Assembly: GCF_003244875.1 (NCBI RefSeq)
Contig: NZ_LXXZ01000040.1
Coordinates: 124,001 to 188,000 of the forward strand
DNA from: Stenotrophomonas sepilia
GTDB lineage: Bacteria; Pseudomonadota; Gammaproteobacteria; Xanthomonadales; Xanthomonadaceae
DNA length: 64,000 nucleotides
Direction: 5' to 3'
The number at the start of each line of letters is the position of its first letter. Within the stretch, counting starts at the first letter, position 1. A program made the translations under genes and the position numbers. The notes below the pieces were generated by a model that searched no databases, was not told the origin of the DNA, and saw nothing but the letters and a program-made list of their open reading frames with translations. Below, piece after piece: positions 9,272 through 18,053 of this stretch.

Positions 9272-9302
9272 CTATGCTGGGCCCACCACCTGCGAGGTGG
9301 TG
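9272..9302 (+). promoter_or_regulatory. Predicted promoter -10 and 5'-terminal mRNA hairpin
   Basis: CTATGCT (9272-9278) is a good extended -10 resembling stationary-phase promoters. Seven bases downstream, where transcription should start, begins an eight-pair stem CACCACCT / AGGTGGTG with a three-base loop (9284-9302). The mRNA of the next gene would thus begin with a hairpin, a known way to protect a 5' end. Confidence 0.35.
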
Positions 9303-9303
9303 A

Positions 9304-9995
<692 letters not shown>

Positions 9996-10025
9996 GGTCG
10001 CTGCTCCGGCGGCTACCTGCACCTA

Positions 10026-11516
10026 TCACTGTTCTGGTGTGAGGCCCTGCCTGGCAGGGCCTTCCAGCAGCGCTCCGGTGGCGGAAAAGCGGCTGCCGTG
10101 GCAAGGGCAATCCCATGTGCGCTCATGACCATTCCATTGAACAACGCACTTCAGGTGCGGGCAGAGCGCCGACATCGTGTGCAGGCGCCCGCCCTCGTCG
10201 CGGTAGACCGCAGTGCGCTTTCCATCCACGTCCAGCAGTGCGCCGCAACCACGGGCCAGCTCACTGGGCGAGTGCGACGGCACAGCAGCAAGGCGATCTC
10301 CCACCATGTGCCGCGCAACGGTGCCATTGGTGCGGGCCCAGCCGGCCGCCGAGCGCACCGGTGTGAAGCGCATGGGGCTGAGCAGCTGCTCGATCTCGCT
10401 GGTCGTGCCGAGGATTCCCTCGGTGATCGCACGCGCGGCCACGCCCGCCCAGGTCAAGCCGTCCGGCCCATAGCCGGTAGCCAGCCACACATTGTCGTGC
10501 GCGCTGCTGCCGATGTAGGGCAGCTGGTCGGCTGCGCGGAACTGCTGCGCGGACCAGCACAGCGGCTCTCCCTGCACGGTGAAATTGCGATGCGCGTCGG
10601 CGACCAGATGCTGGGCTGGATCCATCGGCGGCGTTTCGCCGGTGCGGTGGGTCTCGCCGACCAGCACCAACCAGTCACGGCCATCAGTACCGCGCACCCC
10701 GCGCAGCGATCGGTGCCGATCGGCAATCCAATGAATGCCTGCCGCGGGCGGCGTGGCAACCGGTACCGCAACGCCGTATTCGCGGTAGACCTCCATCTCG
10801 GCCTGCACCAGGTTGAAACCTGCTGGCGAATGGGTGGCCAGCACGAAGTGCCTGGCGTGGATGCGGGCGCCGTCGGCCGTCGCAACGCCGGCGGATGCCT
10901 CGATGCTGTTGATCCGGGTCCAGTCGTGGATGCGCACCCGGCCCGCCAGATGTCGCGCCAGCTCAATGCAGAACGCCGCCGGATCCAATTGCGCCTGATC
11001 TGCAACGCGGAAGGCGTGGCCCAAGGTGAACGGCAGCCCGGACTGGTGGTGTTCGCATTGCAGGCCGACGCGCTGATAGGCCTGCAGCTCACGCTCGAAT
11101 CGCGCAGTGACCTCGCGGGTGCGCTCCTGCATGCCGTACTGCATGGCCACGCGTTCGAAGCCACAGCGCAGATCGTAGCGGTGAACCAGTGTTTCGATGG
11201 ACCGCAGCGCCTGCTGCCGCCACTGCACGATACGACTGGCCGTGTCACCGCCCCAACGCGCGATCAGGTCTGCCAGTCGGGAAACGGGCGCGTAAAGATT
11301 GCCCGTGGACATCACCGTATTTCGCCCGCCGATGGGCCCCGCATCGACCACCAGCACATCCAGGCCGCTATCGGCCAGGCGGGCCGCTGTCAGCAGGCCA
11401 GTCATGCCAGCACCAACCACCAGCACGTCCGCCTGCGTGGTTCCGGCAAGTGGGCGGAAGCTGTTCGATTCGGCATCACGGGACCAGAGGCTGGCGCGCG
11501 GTAACGGGTCGGCCAT
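10026..11516 (-). CDS. FAD-dependent oxidoreductase with C-terminal Rieske domain
   Basis: A 496-residue fusion. Residues about 28-400 are a DAO/GlcD-type FAD oxidoreductase with the dinucleotide motif VVGAGMTGLLTAARLA and the late FAD block NVWLATGYGPDGLTWAG. The last 50 residues are a Rieske 2Fe-2S domain with ligands C452, H454, C470 and H473 (CPH and CPCH). Related proteins (YuiH/IdhA-like, found in many bacteria) are thought to oxidise amino or hydroxy compounds and pass electrons to the cluster, but their substrate is unknown. No signal peptide is visible. It converges with the iron-permease-family gene. Confidence 0.88.
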   Translation of the reverse strand: MADPLPRASLWSRDAESNSFRPLAGTTQADVLVVGAGMTGLLTAARLADSGLDVLVVDAGPIGGRNTVMSTGNLYAPVSRLADLIARWGGDTASRIVQWRQQALRSIETLVHRYDLRCGFERVAMQYGMQERTREVTARFERELQAYQRVGLQCEHHQSGLPFTLGHAFRVADQAQLDPAAFCIELARHLAGRVRIHDWTRINSIEASAGVATADGARIHARHFVLATHSPAGFNLVQAEMEVYREYGVAVPVATPPAAGIHWIADRHRSLRGVRGTDGRDWLVLVGETHRTGETPPMDPAQHLVADAHRNFTVQGEPLCWSAQQFRAADQLPYIGSSAHDNVWLATGYGPDGLTWAGVAARAITEGILGTTSEIEQLLSPMRFTPVRSAAGWARTNGTVARHMVGDRLAAVPSHSPSELARGCGALLDVDGKRTAVYRDEGGRLHTMSALCPHLKCVVQWNGHERTWDCPCHGSRFSATGALLEGPARQGLTPEQ

Positions 11517-11738
11517 GAATACACCCTTGCAGAGTCAGCTGGAAGCCTCCCCTGATACGCCGCTGCGGGTGAAACAGCAGTGGTGCGGCCGTGCAGGAAA
11601 TGCTCACACGCGTGGCAGCAGCGATGCCGATCAAGGACGGGTGAACATCGCGTGGGCGACACGCCTGCGCCCGCTGTGCGGGCAACGACGCCCCCCTTGC
11701 AGTGCGGTCGCTAGCTTGCCTGGAAGGAGGAACCCGCT

Positions 11739-11969
11739 GTGAGCACGCACCTGGAGATCGACCTGATGATCGCGCAGTTGGAGGAAATGCTGCCGGAATG
11801 GGCGGCGTTCTACCCCGAGCCACAGTTCATCCGAATGCTCGCCGAGGCGCTGGACTTCATTGCCGCCAGTGCCGACTCCGATGCCCGGATGTATTGCGTG
11901 ATGCGCACCGGGCACCTCAACGTGTGCAGCGGAGAGATCCCGTGGGCGGCGCGCTATGGAGGTGGTTGA
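11739..11969 (+). CDS. Small acidic hypothetical protein
   Basis: A 76-residue protein beginning with GTG behind a strong GGAAGGAGG site. It is largely helical and acidic (LEIDLMIAQLEEMLPEWAAFYPEP), followed by ALDFIAASADSDARMYCVMRTG. I do not recognise the family. It sits between the Rieske oxidoreductase (divergent) and the first BLUF gene (convergent, nine bases away). The preceding 220 bases hold no other gene. Confidence 0.55.
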   Translation: MSTHLEIDLMIAQLEEMLPEWAAFYPEPQFIRMLAEALDFIAASADSDARMYCVMRTGHLNVCSGEIPWAARYGGG

Positions 11970-11978
11970 GCCAGTACG

Positions 11979-12428
11979 TCAGGCCGCGATGGCATAGGGT
12001 TCGACCAGCCTGGCCAGGACGTCCATCGCCGTCTCAGCCTCGGCCTGGCCGTCGCTGTGCTGCACAAACCCAAGCCAGTCTGCGCAGGCCAGGCGTCTCA
12101 ACGCCGCCGGCTGCGTAGGGAGCCAGCGCATCGGCCAGAACGGGAGACGCCGGTTGCCTACCCTGCCGCGCTGCAATTCAATCAGTCCCGTGTGGCTGGT
12201 AGCACCGAGCACCCGTGAGTACGCCACGCTCAAGCCGTCCTCGGGCCCCTCCATGTACTGCAGGAATCGGGCTCCATCGAACAGCAGCACCCCGGTGACG
12301 CCGGCATTTCGGTTGAAGCGGGCGGCGTCGTCCACCAGTTCGTCCAGCTTCCCACTGCCCAGACCCAGCGGGTCACCCGCAACGGCTGGGGCCGCTTCAC
12401 TCACGTATGCGACTGCCCTGATCGGCAT
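11979..12428 (-). CDS. Stand-alone BLUF blue-light sensor protein (copy 1)
   Basis: A 149-residue protein made of one BLUF domain, which binds FAD and signals blue light by rearranging a hydrogen-bond network. The flavin-contacting residues are kept: Y8 (AVAYVSEA), N39 (RFNRNAGVTG), Q57 (RFLQYMEG) and the W-x-M of PFWPMRW. No output domain is attached, so it would act by binding partners, as short BLUFs such as PixD do. Its leader (CTACAGGAGCAGCC before ATG) is nearly the same as that of BLUF copy 4. It has a seven-residue insertion before the second helix compared with the other copies. Confidence 0.93.
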   Translation of the reverse strand: MPIRAVAYVSEAAPAVAGDPLGLGSGKLDELVDDAARFNRNAGVTGVLLFDGARFLQYMEGPEDGLSVAYSRVLGATSHTGLIELQRGRVGNRRLPFWPMRWLPTQPAALRRLACADWLGFVQHSDGQAEAETAMDVLARLVEPYAIAA

Positions 12429-12469
12429 TGGCTGCTCCTGTAGCGAATCCCCCCAGATTCCGTGTCGAA

Positions 12470-12476
12470 AGCATAG
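12470..12476 (-). promoter_or_regulatory. Possible -10 element of BLUF copy 1
   Basis: On the minus strand CTATGCT(TT) lies about 40 bases before the ATG, a close match to the extended -10 CTATACT used by stationary-phase sigma factors. It suggests that the gene has its own promoter although it follows ligD. Confidence 0.35.
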
Positions 12477-12568
12477 GCCAACCGCGCCGCCGGTATGTTC
12501 CGACGCTGTCTATTTTTTGTGGATCAGTTGGGTTCAGACAGACAGACGGTACGCAGAGTGCGCCTGGG

Positions 12569-15118
12569 CTACCCGTCTGCCTGCGCCCATCGCGCAAGAT
12601 TCTGTTTCACTTTGTCGATGCCGGCCCACGGGTCCCTGCGGCGCCGTTTGAGCTTTGCTGGCACATCCCTGATCGTGAACGCGTCGGCGCGCTTGAGTTT
12701 GGACAGATCCCCCCATGCAATCGGCAGCGCCACCGGTGCCCCCGGCCTGGCCCGCAACGAGTACGACGCGACCGCCGTTGCTCCGCGCCCGTTTCGCAGA
12801 TAGTCAACGAAGATCCGCTTGTTGCGCAGGCTTTTGGTAGCTGTTGCCAGGAACCGCTGCGGCTCGGACTGCGCCAGTGCTTCGGCGAAACCCTTTGCAA
12901 AGCGCTTGGTCAGATCCCAATCGCATCCCGGATTGAGCGGCACGACCACATGCAGGCCCTTGCCGCCGGATACACGCAGGAATGACTCCAGCTCCAGCTG
13001 CGCCAGCAATTTGCGGATGTCGGTGGCCGCTTTCTTGACCTCGGCAAAGCGCACGTCCGGTCCTGGATCCAGATCGAACACCACCCGGTCGGCCTGCTCG
13101 GGCGCTTCGGCGTGGCTGCCCCACGGATGGAATTCCAATGCGTTGAACTGCACCAGTTCGAGCAGGCTGGCCGGGTCGCGCACAACCAGGTAATGGGCAT
13201 TGATGCCGCTTTCTTCCTTCAGCCTTGCCGCGTCGACCAATTCCAGTCCGGCCGTATGGTGTTTCTGGAAGAAGCAGGGTTTTGCAGTGCCACTGGGGCA
13301 TCGGATGATCGACAGCGGGCGATCAATCACCTCGGGCAGGAGATGATCCATCACTGCCGTGTAGTAATCCCACACGTCCTGCTTGGTGTAACCGTCGCCG
13401 GGAAACAGGATCTTGCCCGGAGAGGACAGCGACGGCGGCACGCGATCCGCCACCGGTGCCTTCCTGGTCTTGCGCGCAGGTCGCGAGGCTGCCGGTGTGC
13501 GCGCCGCCGCCGGGGACGTTCCAGCGCGATCGGAATCGGCAAGGTCGGCGGTATCCTTGTCGGCCCGCACCGCCTTCAGCGACGCCTGGCGCAATAGCTG
13601 CTGCCCGCCGATCCCGCGGTAGAAGACCTCGACCACGAAACGTGGCTCGAACCAGGTCGCAGCGCGCAGGTCGGTGTCCTGCGTGGGCACGTAGGCGGTC
13701 GGCTTGCGGCCGCCACCGCCCTTGATGCGCTTGCTGATGTCACCGATCAGTTCGTCCGAGAACCCGGACCCGACGCGGCCGGCGTAGAGCCAGCCATGCT
13801 TCGCATCCGGCCGGGCCAGCAGCAGTGAGCCGAAGCCGGTGCGGCTGCCTTTGGGCGCGGTATATCCGACCACCGCGAATTCGTCGCTGGCCAGTTGCTT
13901 GGTCTTGCGCCAATCCTCGCTGCGGCCGCTGTGGTAGCTGCGGTCGGCGCGCTTGGAGATGATGCCTTCGAAATGCTGCTCGCCGGCCACGCGATAGGCT
14001 TCATCGCCATCACCTTGCACATGCGAACTGAACGCCAACGGGCGGCCCTGTCCTTCCAGCACGGACTGCAACAAGGCCTTGCGCTCCAGCAAGGGCGCAT
14101 CAGCGACATCCACACCATCGAGGTGCAGCAGATCGAACAGTGCATACGTCAGCACGCCTTGGCGCTCGCCGGAGAGCGTGGCCTGCAGCAGGTTGAAGTC
14201 CTCCTTGGTGCCAGCGCCGGCGATCAGCTCGCCGTCCAGTGCGGCTGAAGTGAGGCCCAGCGCCGCCACCGCGTCACGTATCTCGGGGATCTTGCCGGTC
14301 CACTCCAGTGCATTCCGGGACCAAAGCTGCACATTGCCCTCGGCGACCGTGGCAAGGATGCGGTACCCGTCCCATTTGATCTCATGGACCCACTGCCCGC
14401 CCTGGGGCGGCGCGTCTCCCAGCTTGGCCAACTGCGGTTCGAATGGACCGGACGGCGCTGCGGCCTTTCTTGCCCTGCTGAGCGCCAGGGCCTTCTTCGC
14501 CCAGTTCTTTGGCCGGGTGCGCCTGGCGGGTACTGTGGCGAGCCTTTTCTTTGCAGCCTTGCCGGCACCCGACCGCTTCAGATCCTCTGCAGGGGGTTCA
14601 GCGACATCGGCCAGCAGATCGTCCGCCTCGATATCGCCGGCAAATTCGTCGTCGTCCTTGAACAGCAGCCACTGCGGCTGGCGCGCCGGCTTCCCGGAAC
14701 GGACCAGATGCCACCCGCCCTTCAGTTTGGCGCCGAACAGCTCGAAGCGCAGATGACCCTTGGCAAGCTGGGCTTCCGGGTCGCCCTGCGTGGCCCATAC
14801 ACCGTGGTCGAACTGGGCGACATGGCCACCGCCGTACTGGCCCTTGGGGATCTCGCCTTCGAAGCTCGCGTAGTCGACAGGATGATCCTCCACCTCCACC
14901 GCCATGCGCTTGACCTTCGGGTCGTAACTGGGTCCTTTGGGCACGGCCCAGCTCTTCAGCGCGTCGCCGACCTGCAGGCGGAAGTCGTAGTGCCTGCGGC
15001 TGGCATGGTGCAACTGCACCACGAAGATGGCGCGTTGGCCTTTCGGTAGCGCCTTGCCCGGCTCGGGCTCCTGGGTCTGGTCAAAACGACGCTTGCGGCG
15101 GTACTCGACCAGGGACAT
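12569..15118 (-). CDS. ligD: ATP-dependent DNA ligase D (NHEJ, three-domain)
   Basis: An 849-residue LigD with the Pseudomonas-type domain order: 3'-phosphoesterase (about 1-155; HASRRHYDFRL and KGPSYDPKVKRMAVEVEDHP), ATP-dependent ligase (about 225-535; adenylated lysine K248 in EIKWDGYR) and primase-polymerase (about 585-849; metal motif DLDPGPDV, SGGKGLHV). With Ku it repairs double-strand breaks by end joining, mainly in stationary phase. No ku gene is in the window. The start MSLVEYRRKRRF is the usual LigD N-terminus; 61 extra upstream codons are rejected. It lies 13 bases after the DUF3606 gene and is probably its operon partner. Confidence 0.95.
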   Translation of the reverse strand: MSLVEYRRKRRFDQTQEPEPGKALPKGQRAIFVVQLHHASRRHYDFRLQVGDALKSWAVPKGPSYDPKVKRMAVEVEDHPVDYASFEGEIPKGQYGGGHVAQFDHGVWATQGDPEAQLAKGHLRFELFGAKLKGGWHLVRSGKPARQPQWLLFKDDDEFAGDIEADDLLADVAEPPAEDLKRSGAGKAAKKRLATVPARRTRPKNWAKKALALSRARKAAAPSGPFEPQLAKLGDAPPQGGQWVHEIKWDGYRILATVAEGNVQLWSRNALEWTGKIPEIRDAVAALGLTSAALDGELIAGAGTKEDFNLLQATLSGERQGVLTYALFDLLHLDGVDVADAPLLERKALLQSVLEGQGRPLAFSSHVQGDGDEAYRVAGEQHFEGIISKRADRSYHSGRSEDWRKTKQLASDEFAVVGYTAPKGSRTGFGSLLLARPDAKHGWLYAGRVGSGFSDELIGDISKRIKGGGGRKPTAYVPTQDTDLRAATWFEPRFVVEVFYRGIGGQQLLRQASLKAVRADKDTADLADSDRAGTSPAAARTPAASRPARKTRKAPVADRVPPSLSSPGKILFPGDGYTKQDVWDYYTAVMDHLLPEVIDRPLSIIRCPSGTAKPCFFQKHHTAGLELVDAARLKEESGINAHYLVVRDPASLLELVQFNALEFHPWGSHAEAPEQADRVVFDLDPGPDVRFAEVKKAATDIRKLLAQLELESFLRVSGGKGLHVVVPLNPGCDWDLTKRFAKGFAEALAQSEPQRFLATATKSLRNKRIFVDYLRNGRGATAVASYSLRARPGAPVALPIAWGDLSKLKRADAFTIRDVPAKLKRRRRDPWAGIDKVKQNLARWAQADG

Positions 15119-15131
15119 GGGCAACTCCGCG

Positions 15132-15308
15132 CTATTTTCCAAGATGCTTGCGGACCGCAACGGCGGTGGGGCCGACCGCCGCGACAGCGGCACGAAGTTC
15201 TGCGGCGGACACACCCAGCGTCGCGGTCCAGTACTGCAGCTCGTAATCTTCGTTGACGTTGATACGATCCCGGTCCGGGCTGCCGGTGTTCTTCTTGTCA
15301 TCGCTCAT
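15132..15308 (-). CDS. DUF3606 domain protein
   Basis: A 58-residue protein matching the DUF3606 pattern: a polar N-terminus with DRDRINVNEDYELQYW, then the helix TLGVSAAELRAAVAAVG and the ending TAVAVRKHLGK. The family is small and of unknown role; members are common near stress and repair genes. It is the first gene of a two-gene set with ligD, 13 bases apart. A longer reading frame upstream is not supported. Confidence 0.85.
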   Translation of the reverse strand: MSDDKKNTGSPDRDRINVNEDYELQYWTATLGVSAAELRAAVAAVGPTAVAVRKHLGK

Positions 15309-15532
15309 GGGGGGTCTCCACGCGTGATCGGGCGTGAAGTGACCGTACCGGCCGGTGCATGGGCACGAAGCGATGCCATTGTGAAGCCATGGCGAAGACC
15401 TGGATGCATCGGCGGCAACGGATGCCGACAGATCCTGCATCGTGAAGACAGCGCGCAGAGTTCGCGTGGACGTTCCCATGCCGCCTTCACTTGGCCCCTG
15501 CCCGATCGCAACCGGTCAGGACCTACGCTGGG

Positions 15533-15539
15533 CACTCCA
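15533..15539 (+). promoter_or_regulatory. Possible -10 element of yciF
   Basis: CTACGCT lies 19 bases before the yciF ATG, leaving a leader of about 12 bases that contains GCGGAG. It resembles the elements at 9272 and 12470. In Salmonella the yciGFE-katN genes depend on RpoS, which recognises CTAYACT-like -10s. Confidence 0.3.
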
Positions 15540-15557
15540 CTCACTGCGGAGCCCAGT

Positions 15558-16055
15558 ATGGCTATCAAGACGGCGGAAGACCTGTTCATCCACGAACTCT
15601 CGGATATCTACAGTGCCGAGAAGCAGCTGACCAAGGCCCTCCCGCGCCTGGCCCGTGCGGCCGAGAACCCGGACCTGGCGGCAGCGTTCGAAACGCACCT
15701 GGAAGAAACGCAGGGCCAGATCGAACGCATCGATCAGGTGGTGGAGGTGCTTGGCATTCGCCTGAAGCGCATCAAGTGTGCGGCGATGGAGGGCCTGGTG
15801 GAGGAAGGCAAGGAAGTGATCGACAGCATCGACAAGGGGCCGGTGCGGGATGCGGCCCTGATCGGCGGCGCGCAGAAGGTCGAGCATTACGAGATTGCGT
15901 CCTACGGCACCATCGCCGCGCTGGCCAAGCAGCTGGGCTACAAGGATGCCCTTCCGCTGCTGCTGGAGACGCTGGAGGAAGAGAAGGCCACCGACGAAAA
16001 GCTGACCCTGCTGGCCAAGGGCGGCGGCAACGCCAAGGCCGCGCAGGCCGCCTGA
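15558..16055 (+). CDS. yciF: YciF-like ferritin-family stress protein (DUF892)
   Basis: A 165-residue helical protein closely matching E. coli YciF along its length: TAEDLFIHELSDIYSAEKQLTK... with HLEETQGQIERIDQV, AAQKVEHYEIASYGT (here GAQKVEHYEIASYGT) and ETLEEEKATDEKLT. The repeated E and H residues of the four-helix bundle form a di-metal site as in rubrerythrin-like proteins. In enteric bacteria YciF belongs to an RpoS-controlled operon with YciG, YciE and KatN. Here the gene stands alone with its own promoter and converges with nei; a hairpin separates them. Confidence 0.92.
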   Translation: MAIKTAEDLFIHELSDIYSAEKQLTKALPRLARAAENPDLAAAFETHLEETQGQIERIDQVVEVLGIRLKRIKCAAMEGLVEEGKEVIDSIDKGPVRDAALIGGAQKVEHYEIASYGTIAALAKQLGYKDALPLLLETLEEEKATDEKLTLLAKGGGNAKAAQAA

Positions 16056-16074
16056 CCGGCGCACGCCGGAACCC

Positions 16075-16094
16075 GGCGGCCACGGATGGCCGCC
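16075..16094. terminator. Bidirectional hairpin between yciF and nei
   Basis: A perfect eight-pair stem GGCGGCCA / TGGCCGCC with a CGGA loop fills the gap between two convergent stop codons, and touches the nei stop. There is no T-run in either direction. Confidence 0.6.
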
Positions 16095-16829
16095 TCAGGG
16101 CCCGTACAGCACCTGATCATTCGGGCAGAAGAACGTGCGTCGCCGCGTGGTCCCCATGTAGAGCTTGCTGATCGGGCCACCACACAGGGGACAGACCTTT
16201 TTCGTGTGCACCTGCCAATGCTTCTTCAGCTCGAAGCGGCGCTTCCACTCCAGGAAATCGAAGCTGTAGGCGCGAGCCTGCTCGATCAAGGCGGTAAGCC
16301 TTCGTGGCGGCAGGTCGCCCAGCCGGGAGGCGGGATGCACGCCTATCCGGAACAGCACCTCGTTCTTGATGATGTTGCCCACGCCGGCGAAGACGGTCTG
16401 GTCCAGAAGCGCATCACAGACCATGACGTCCGGCAGGGCCTTCAGCTTGCGCCGGGCCAGCTTCGGATCCCAGGCGTCGTTCATCACGTCCGCGCGCCAA
16501 TCGTAGACATCGTCCAACGGCTCATCGATCAGCCGCACGGAACACGCATAGAAGTTCAGCTCGCCATTGTCGAACATCAGGGATACACGCGGCGGGGTTG
16601 GCTTCCTTTCATCGATGCGCCAGCTGCCGAACATCATCAGATGGATGCGCAGCGTGTGGCGGCTGAACTCCAGCAGGAAGTGCTTGCCCCAACTGCGGAC
16701 CGCCTTGACCCGGCGGCCCTGCAGCGGTGACAGGTCGATGCGGCTGTTACCGGACACGGTGCGGACCACGTGCCCCTTGAAATGGCTCGCCGCTTCCCGC
16801 AACAGCACGATGGAAGGACCTTCAGGCAT
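16095..16829 (-). CDS. nei: Fpg/Nei family DNA glycosylase-lyase
   Basis: A 244-residue enzyme of base-excision repair that removes oxidised bases and cuts the abasic site. The catalytic N-terminus is MPEGPS (P2 nucleophile, E3). Other family marks are the lysine in RSWGKHFLLEF, RIHLMMFG, the helix-two-turn-helix region DQTVFAGVGNIIKNEVLF and a C-terminal zinc-finger region. In that finger the first three ligands are cysteines (CPLC and FFC) but the fourth position is Asp (CPND). MPEGPS rather than MPELPE points to Nei rather than Fpg. Its ATG overlaps the end of the DUF72 gene by eight bases, making it the last gene of a BLUF-DUF72-nei operon. Confidence 0.9.
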   Translation of the reverse strand: MPEGPSIVLLREAASHFKGHVVRTVSGNSRIDLSPLQGRRVKAVRSWGKHFLLEFSRHTLRIHLMMFGSWRIDERKPTPPRVSLMFDNGELNFYACSVRLIDEPLDDVYDWRADVMNDAWDPKLARRKLKALPDVMVCDALLDQTVFAGVGNIIKNEVLFRIGVHPASRLGDLPPRRLTALIEQARAYSFDFLEWKRRFELKKHWQVHTKKVCPLCGGPISKLYMGTTRRRTFFCPNDQVLYGP

Positions 16830-17589
16830 GGGCGTTCTCCTGCAGCAGCGCCTGCAGGCCCAGGGCGTTGCGGGTGGCGTGGCCGAGTGCGGTATTGTCC
16901 AGTACGCACCAGGCGGGTCGTTGCGCATCGGCTTCGCGCTGCAGCCGTTGCGCCAGCTTCGCCAGGGTCTGCTCGCTGTACGCACTGCGATAGATCTGCG
17001 GTTGGCCGTGCCAGCGCCAGTAGCTCCACGTGCGGTCACCGCCGGGGATCGCTGCCGCCGGCACACGTGCCGGATCCGCGGCGACCCGTGCAACGCCATG
17101 CGCGCTCAACAGCGCATCGACCTCCGGCGTGAACCAACTCGGGTGGCGCGGCTCGCACGCCAGGTCGGCTTGCGTGCGTGCGCGCAGGCCCCGCAGGAAG
17201 GTTTCGGTCGTGATCGTGTCGTACACCAGGCTGGGCGGCAACTGCAGCAGCAACGGACCGAGCTTTCCGCCCAGCGCCAGCACGCCTTCAAGGAACTGTT
17301 CGAGCGGTTGCATTGCATCGCGCAGCCGACGCTCATGGCTGATCTCGCGCGGGAGCTTCACCGCGAACCGAAAGCCCTCCGGAACGCTCGCGGCCCATCG
17401 CGCGTAAGTCCTGGGCTGGTGCGGTCGATAGAAGGACGAGTTGATCTCCACCATCGACAGGCGTGTGGCATAGCGCTGCAGCAGGCTGTCGCCCGCGCCG
17501 AACGCTTCCTGATCCGCCCGCGGCAGCGACCATCCCGCACAACCGACGCGTGGTGGGGCGGGCGCAACCGGGGCGGCTGTGGCCTTCAT
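16822..17589 (-). CDS. DUF72 (YecE-like) family protein
   Basis: A 255-residue TIM-barrel-like protein of the DUF72 family. Family blocks are VGCAGWSLPR, YATRLSMVEINSSFYRP, FRFAVKLPREISH, LGPLLLQLPPS, WRWHG and WCVLDNTALGHATRNAL. The function is unknown; some members have been suggested to relate to nucleic-acid metabolism because of fold and neighbours. It shares a four-base overlap with the BLUF gene upstream and an eight-base overlap with nei downstream, so all three are probably made together. Confidence 0.92.
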   Translation of the reverse strand: MKATAAPVAPAPPRVGCAGWSLPRADQEAFGAGDSLLQRYATRLSMVEINSSFYRPHQPRTYARWAASVPEGFRFAVKLPREISHERRLRDAMQPLEQFLEGVLALGGKLGPLLLQLPPSLVYDTITTETFLRGLRARTQADLACEPRHPSWFTPEVDALLSAHGVARVAADPARVPAAAIPGGDRTWSYWRWHGQPQIYRSAYSEQTLAKLAQRLQREADAQRPAWCVLDNTALGHATRNALGLQALLQENAHA

Positions 17590-18053
17590 CGTGCCAGCTG
17601 CCCGTCCGGTTCGGTGATGCTGGCCGCAGCTGCCTCCGTGTGCGACTGCGAAACCGACAGCAGTCGATCCAGGGCACTGGTGCCCGACTGCAGCGCCGAC
17701 GCGCTGCGCACGAAGCCGGTCCAGTCGGAGATGGCGATCTTTCCCAGCGCCAGCTCGTCCACCCGCACGCTGCGCATCCGCCAGTGCGGAAACTGTCGAC
17801 GCCCCACCCTGCCCCGGTTCAGTTCGACGATCCCACTGTGGCTGCTGGCGGCCAGAACACGCGTGTAAGCGGCCTTGATTCCTGCCTCCGGGCCTTCCAG
17901 GTACTGCAGGAAGCGCGAGCCATCGAACAGCAGTGTGCCGGTCACATCGACGGATTCGTTGAACTGCACCGCCTCCGCCACAAGCTGCTGCAGCCGTTGT
18001 TCCGTCAGGTTGCGGGAGGCTTCACTTACGTAGGCAATTGCTCGAAAAGGCAT
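17586..18053 (-). CDS. Stand-alone BLUF blue-light sensor protein (copy 2), operon with DUF72 and nei
   Basis: A 155-residue single-domain BLUF protein. The FAD-site residues are present: Y8 (AIAYVSEA), N32 (QFNESVDVTG), Q50 (RFLQYLEG) and W-x-M in PHWRMRS. The C-terminal tail of about 25 residues after the capping helices is polar and differs from the other copies. The stop overlaps the start of the DUF72 gene in ATGA. As the promoter-proximal gene of a unit that ends in a DNA glycosylase, it may sense or regulate light-caused oxidative damage; that link is inference. Confidence 0.93.
   Translation of the reverse strand: MPFRAIAYVSEASRNLTEQRLQQLVAEAVQFNESVDVTGTLLFDGSRFLQYLEGPEAGIKAAYTRVLAASSHSGIVELNRGRVGRRQFPHWRMRSVRVDELALGKIAISDWTGFVRSASALQSGTSALDRLLSVSQSHTEAAAASITEPDGQLAR

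Noticed and set aside
10098..11504. 468-codon open frame on the plus strand
   Set aside because: Antisense shadow of the FAD-Rieske oxidoreductase; Arg/His/Gln-rich with no family pattern. High GC makes such frames common.
15119..15301. 61-codon N-terminal extension of LigD
   Set aside because: It overlaps the DUF3606 gene and has no LigD homology; the internal ATG gives the usual LigD N-terminus.
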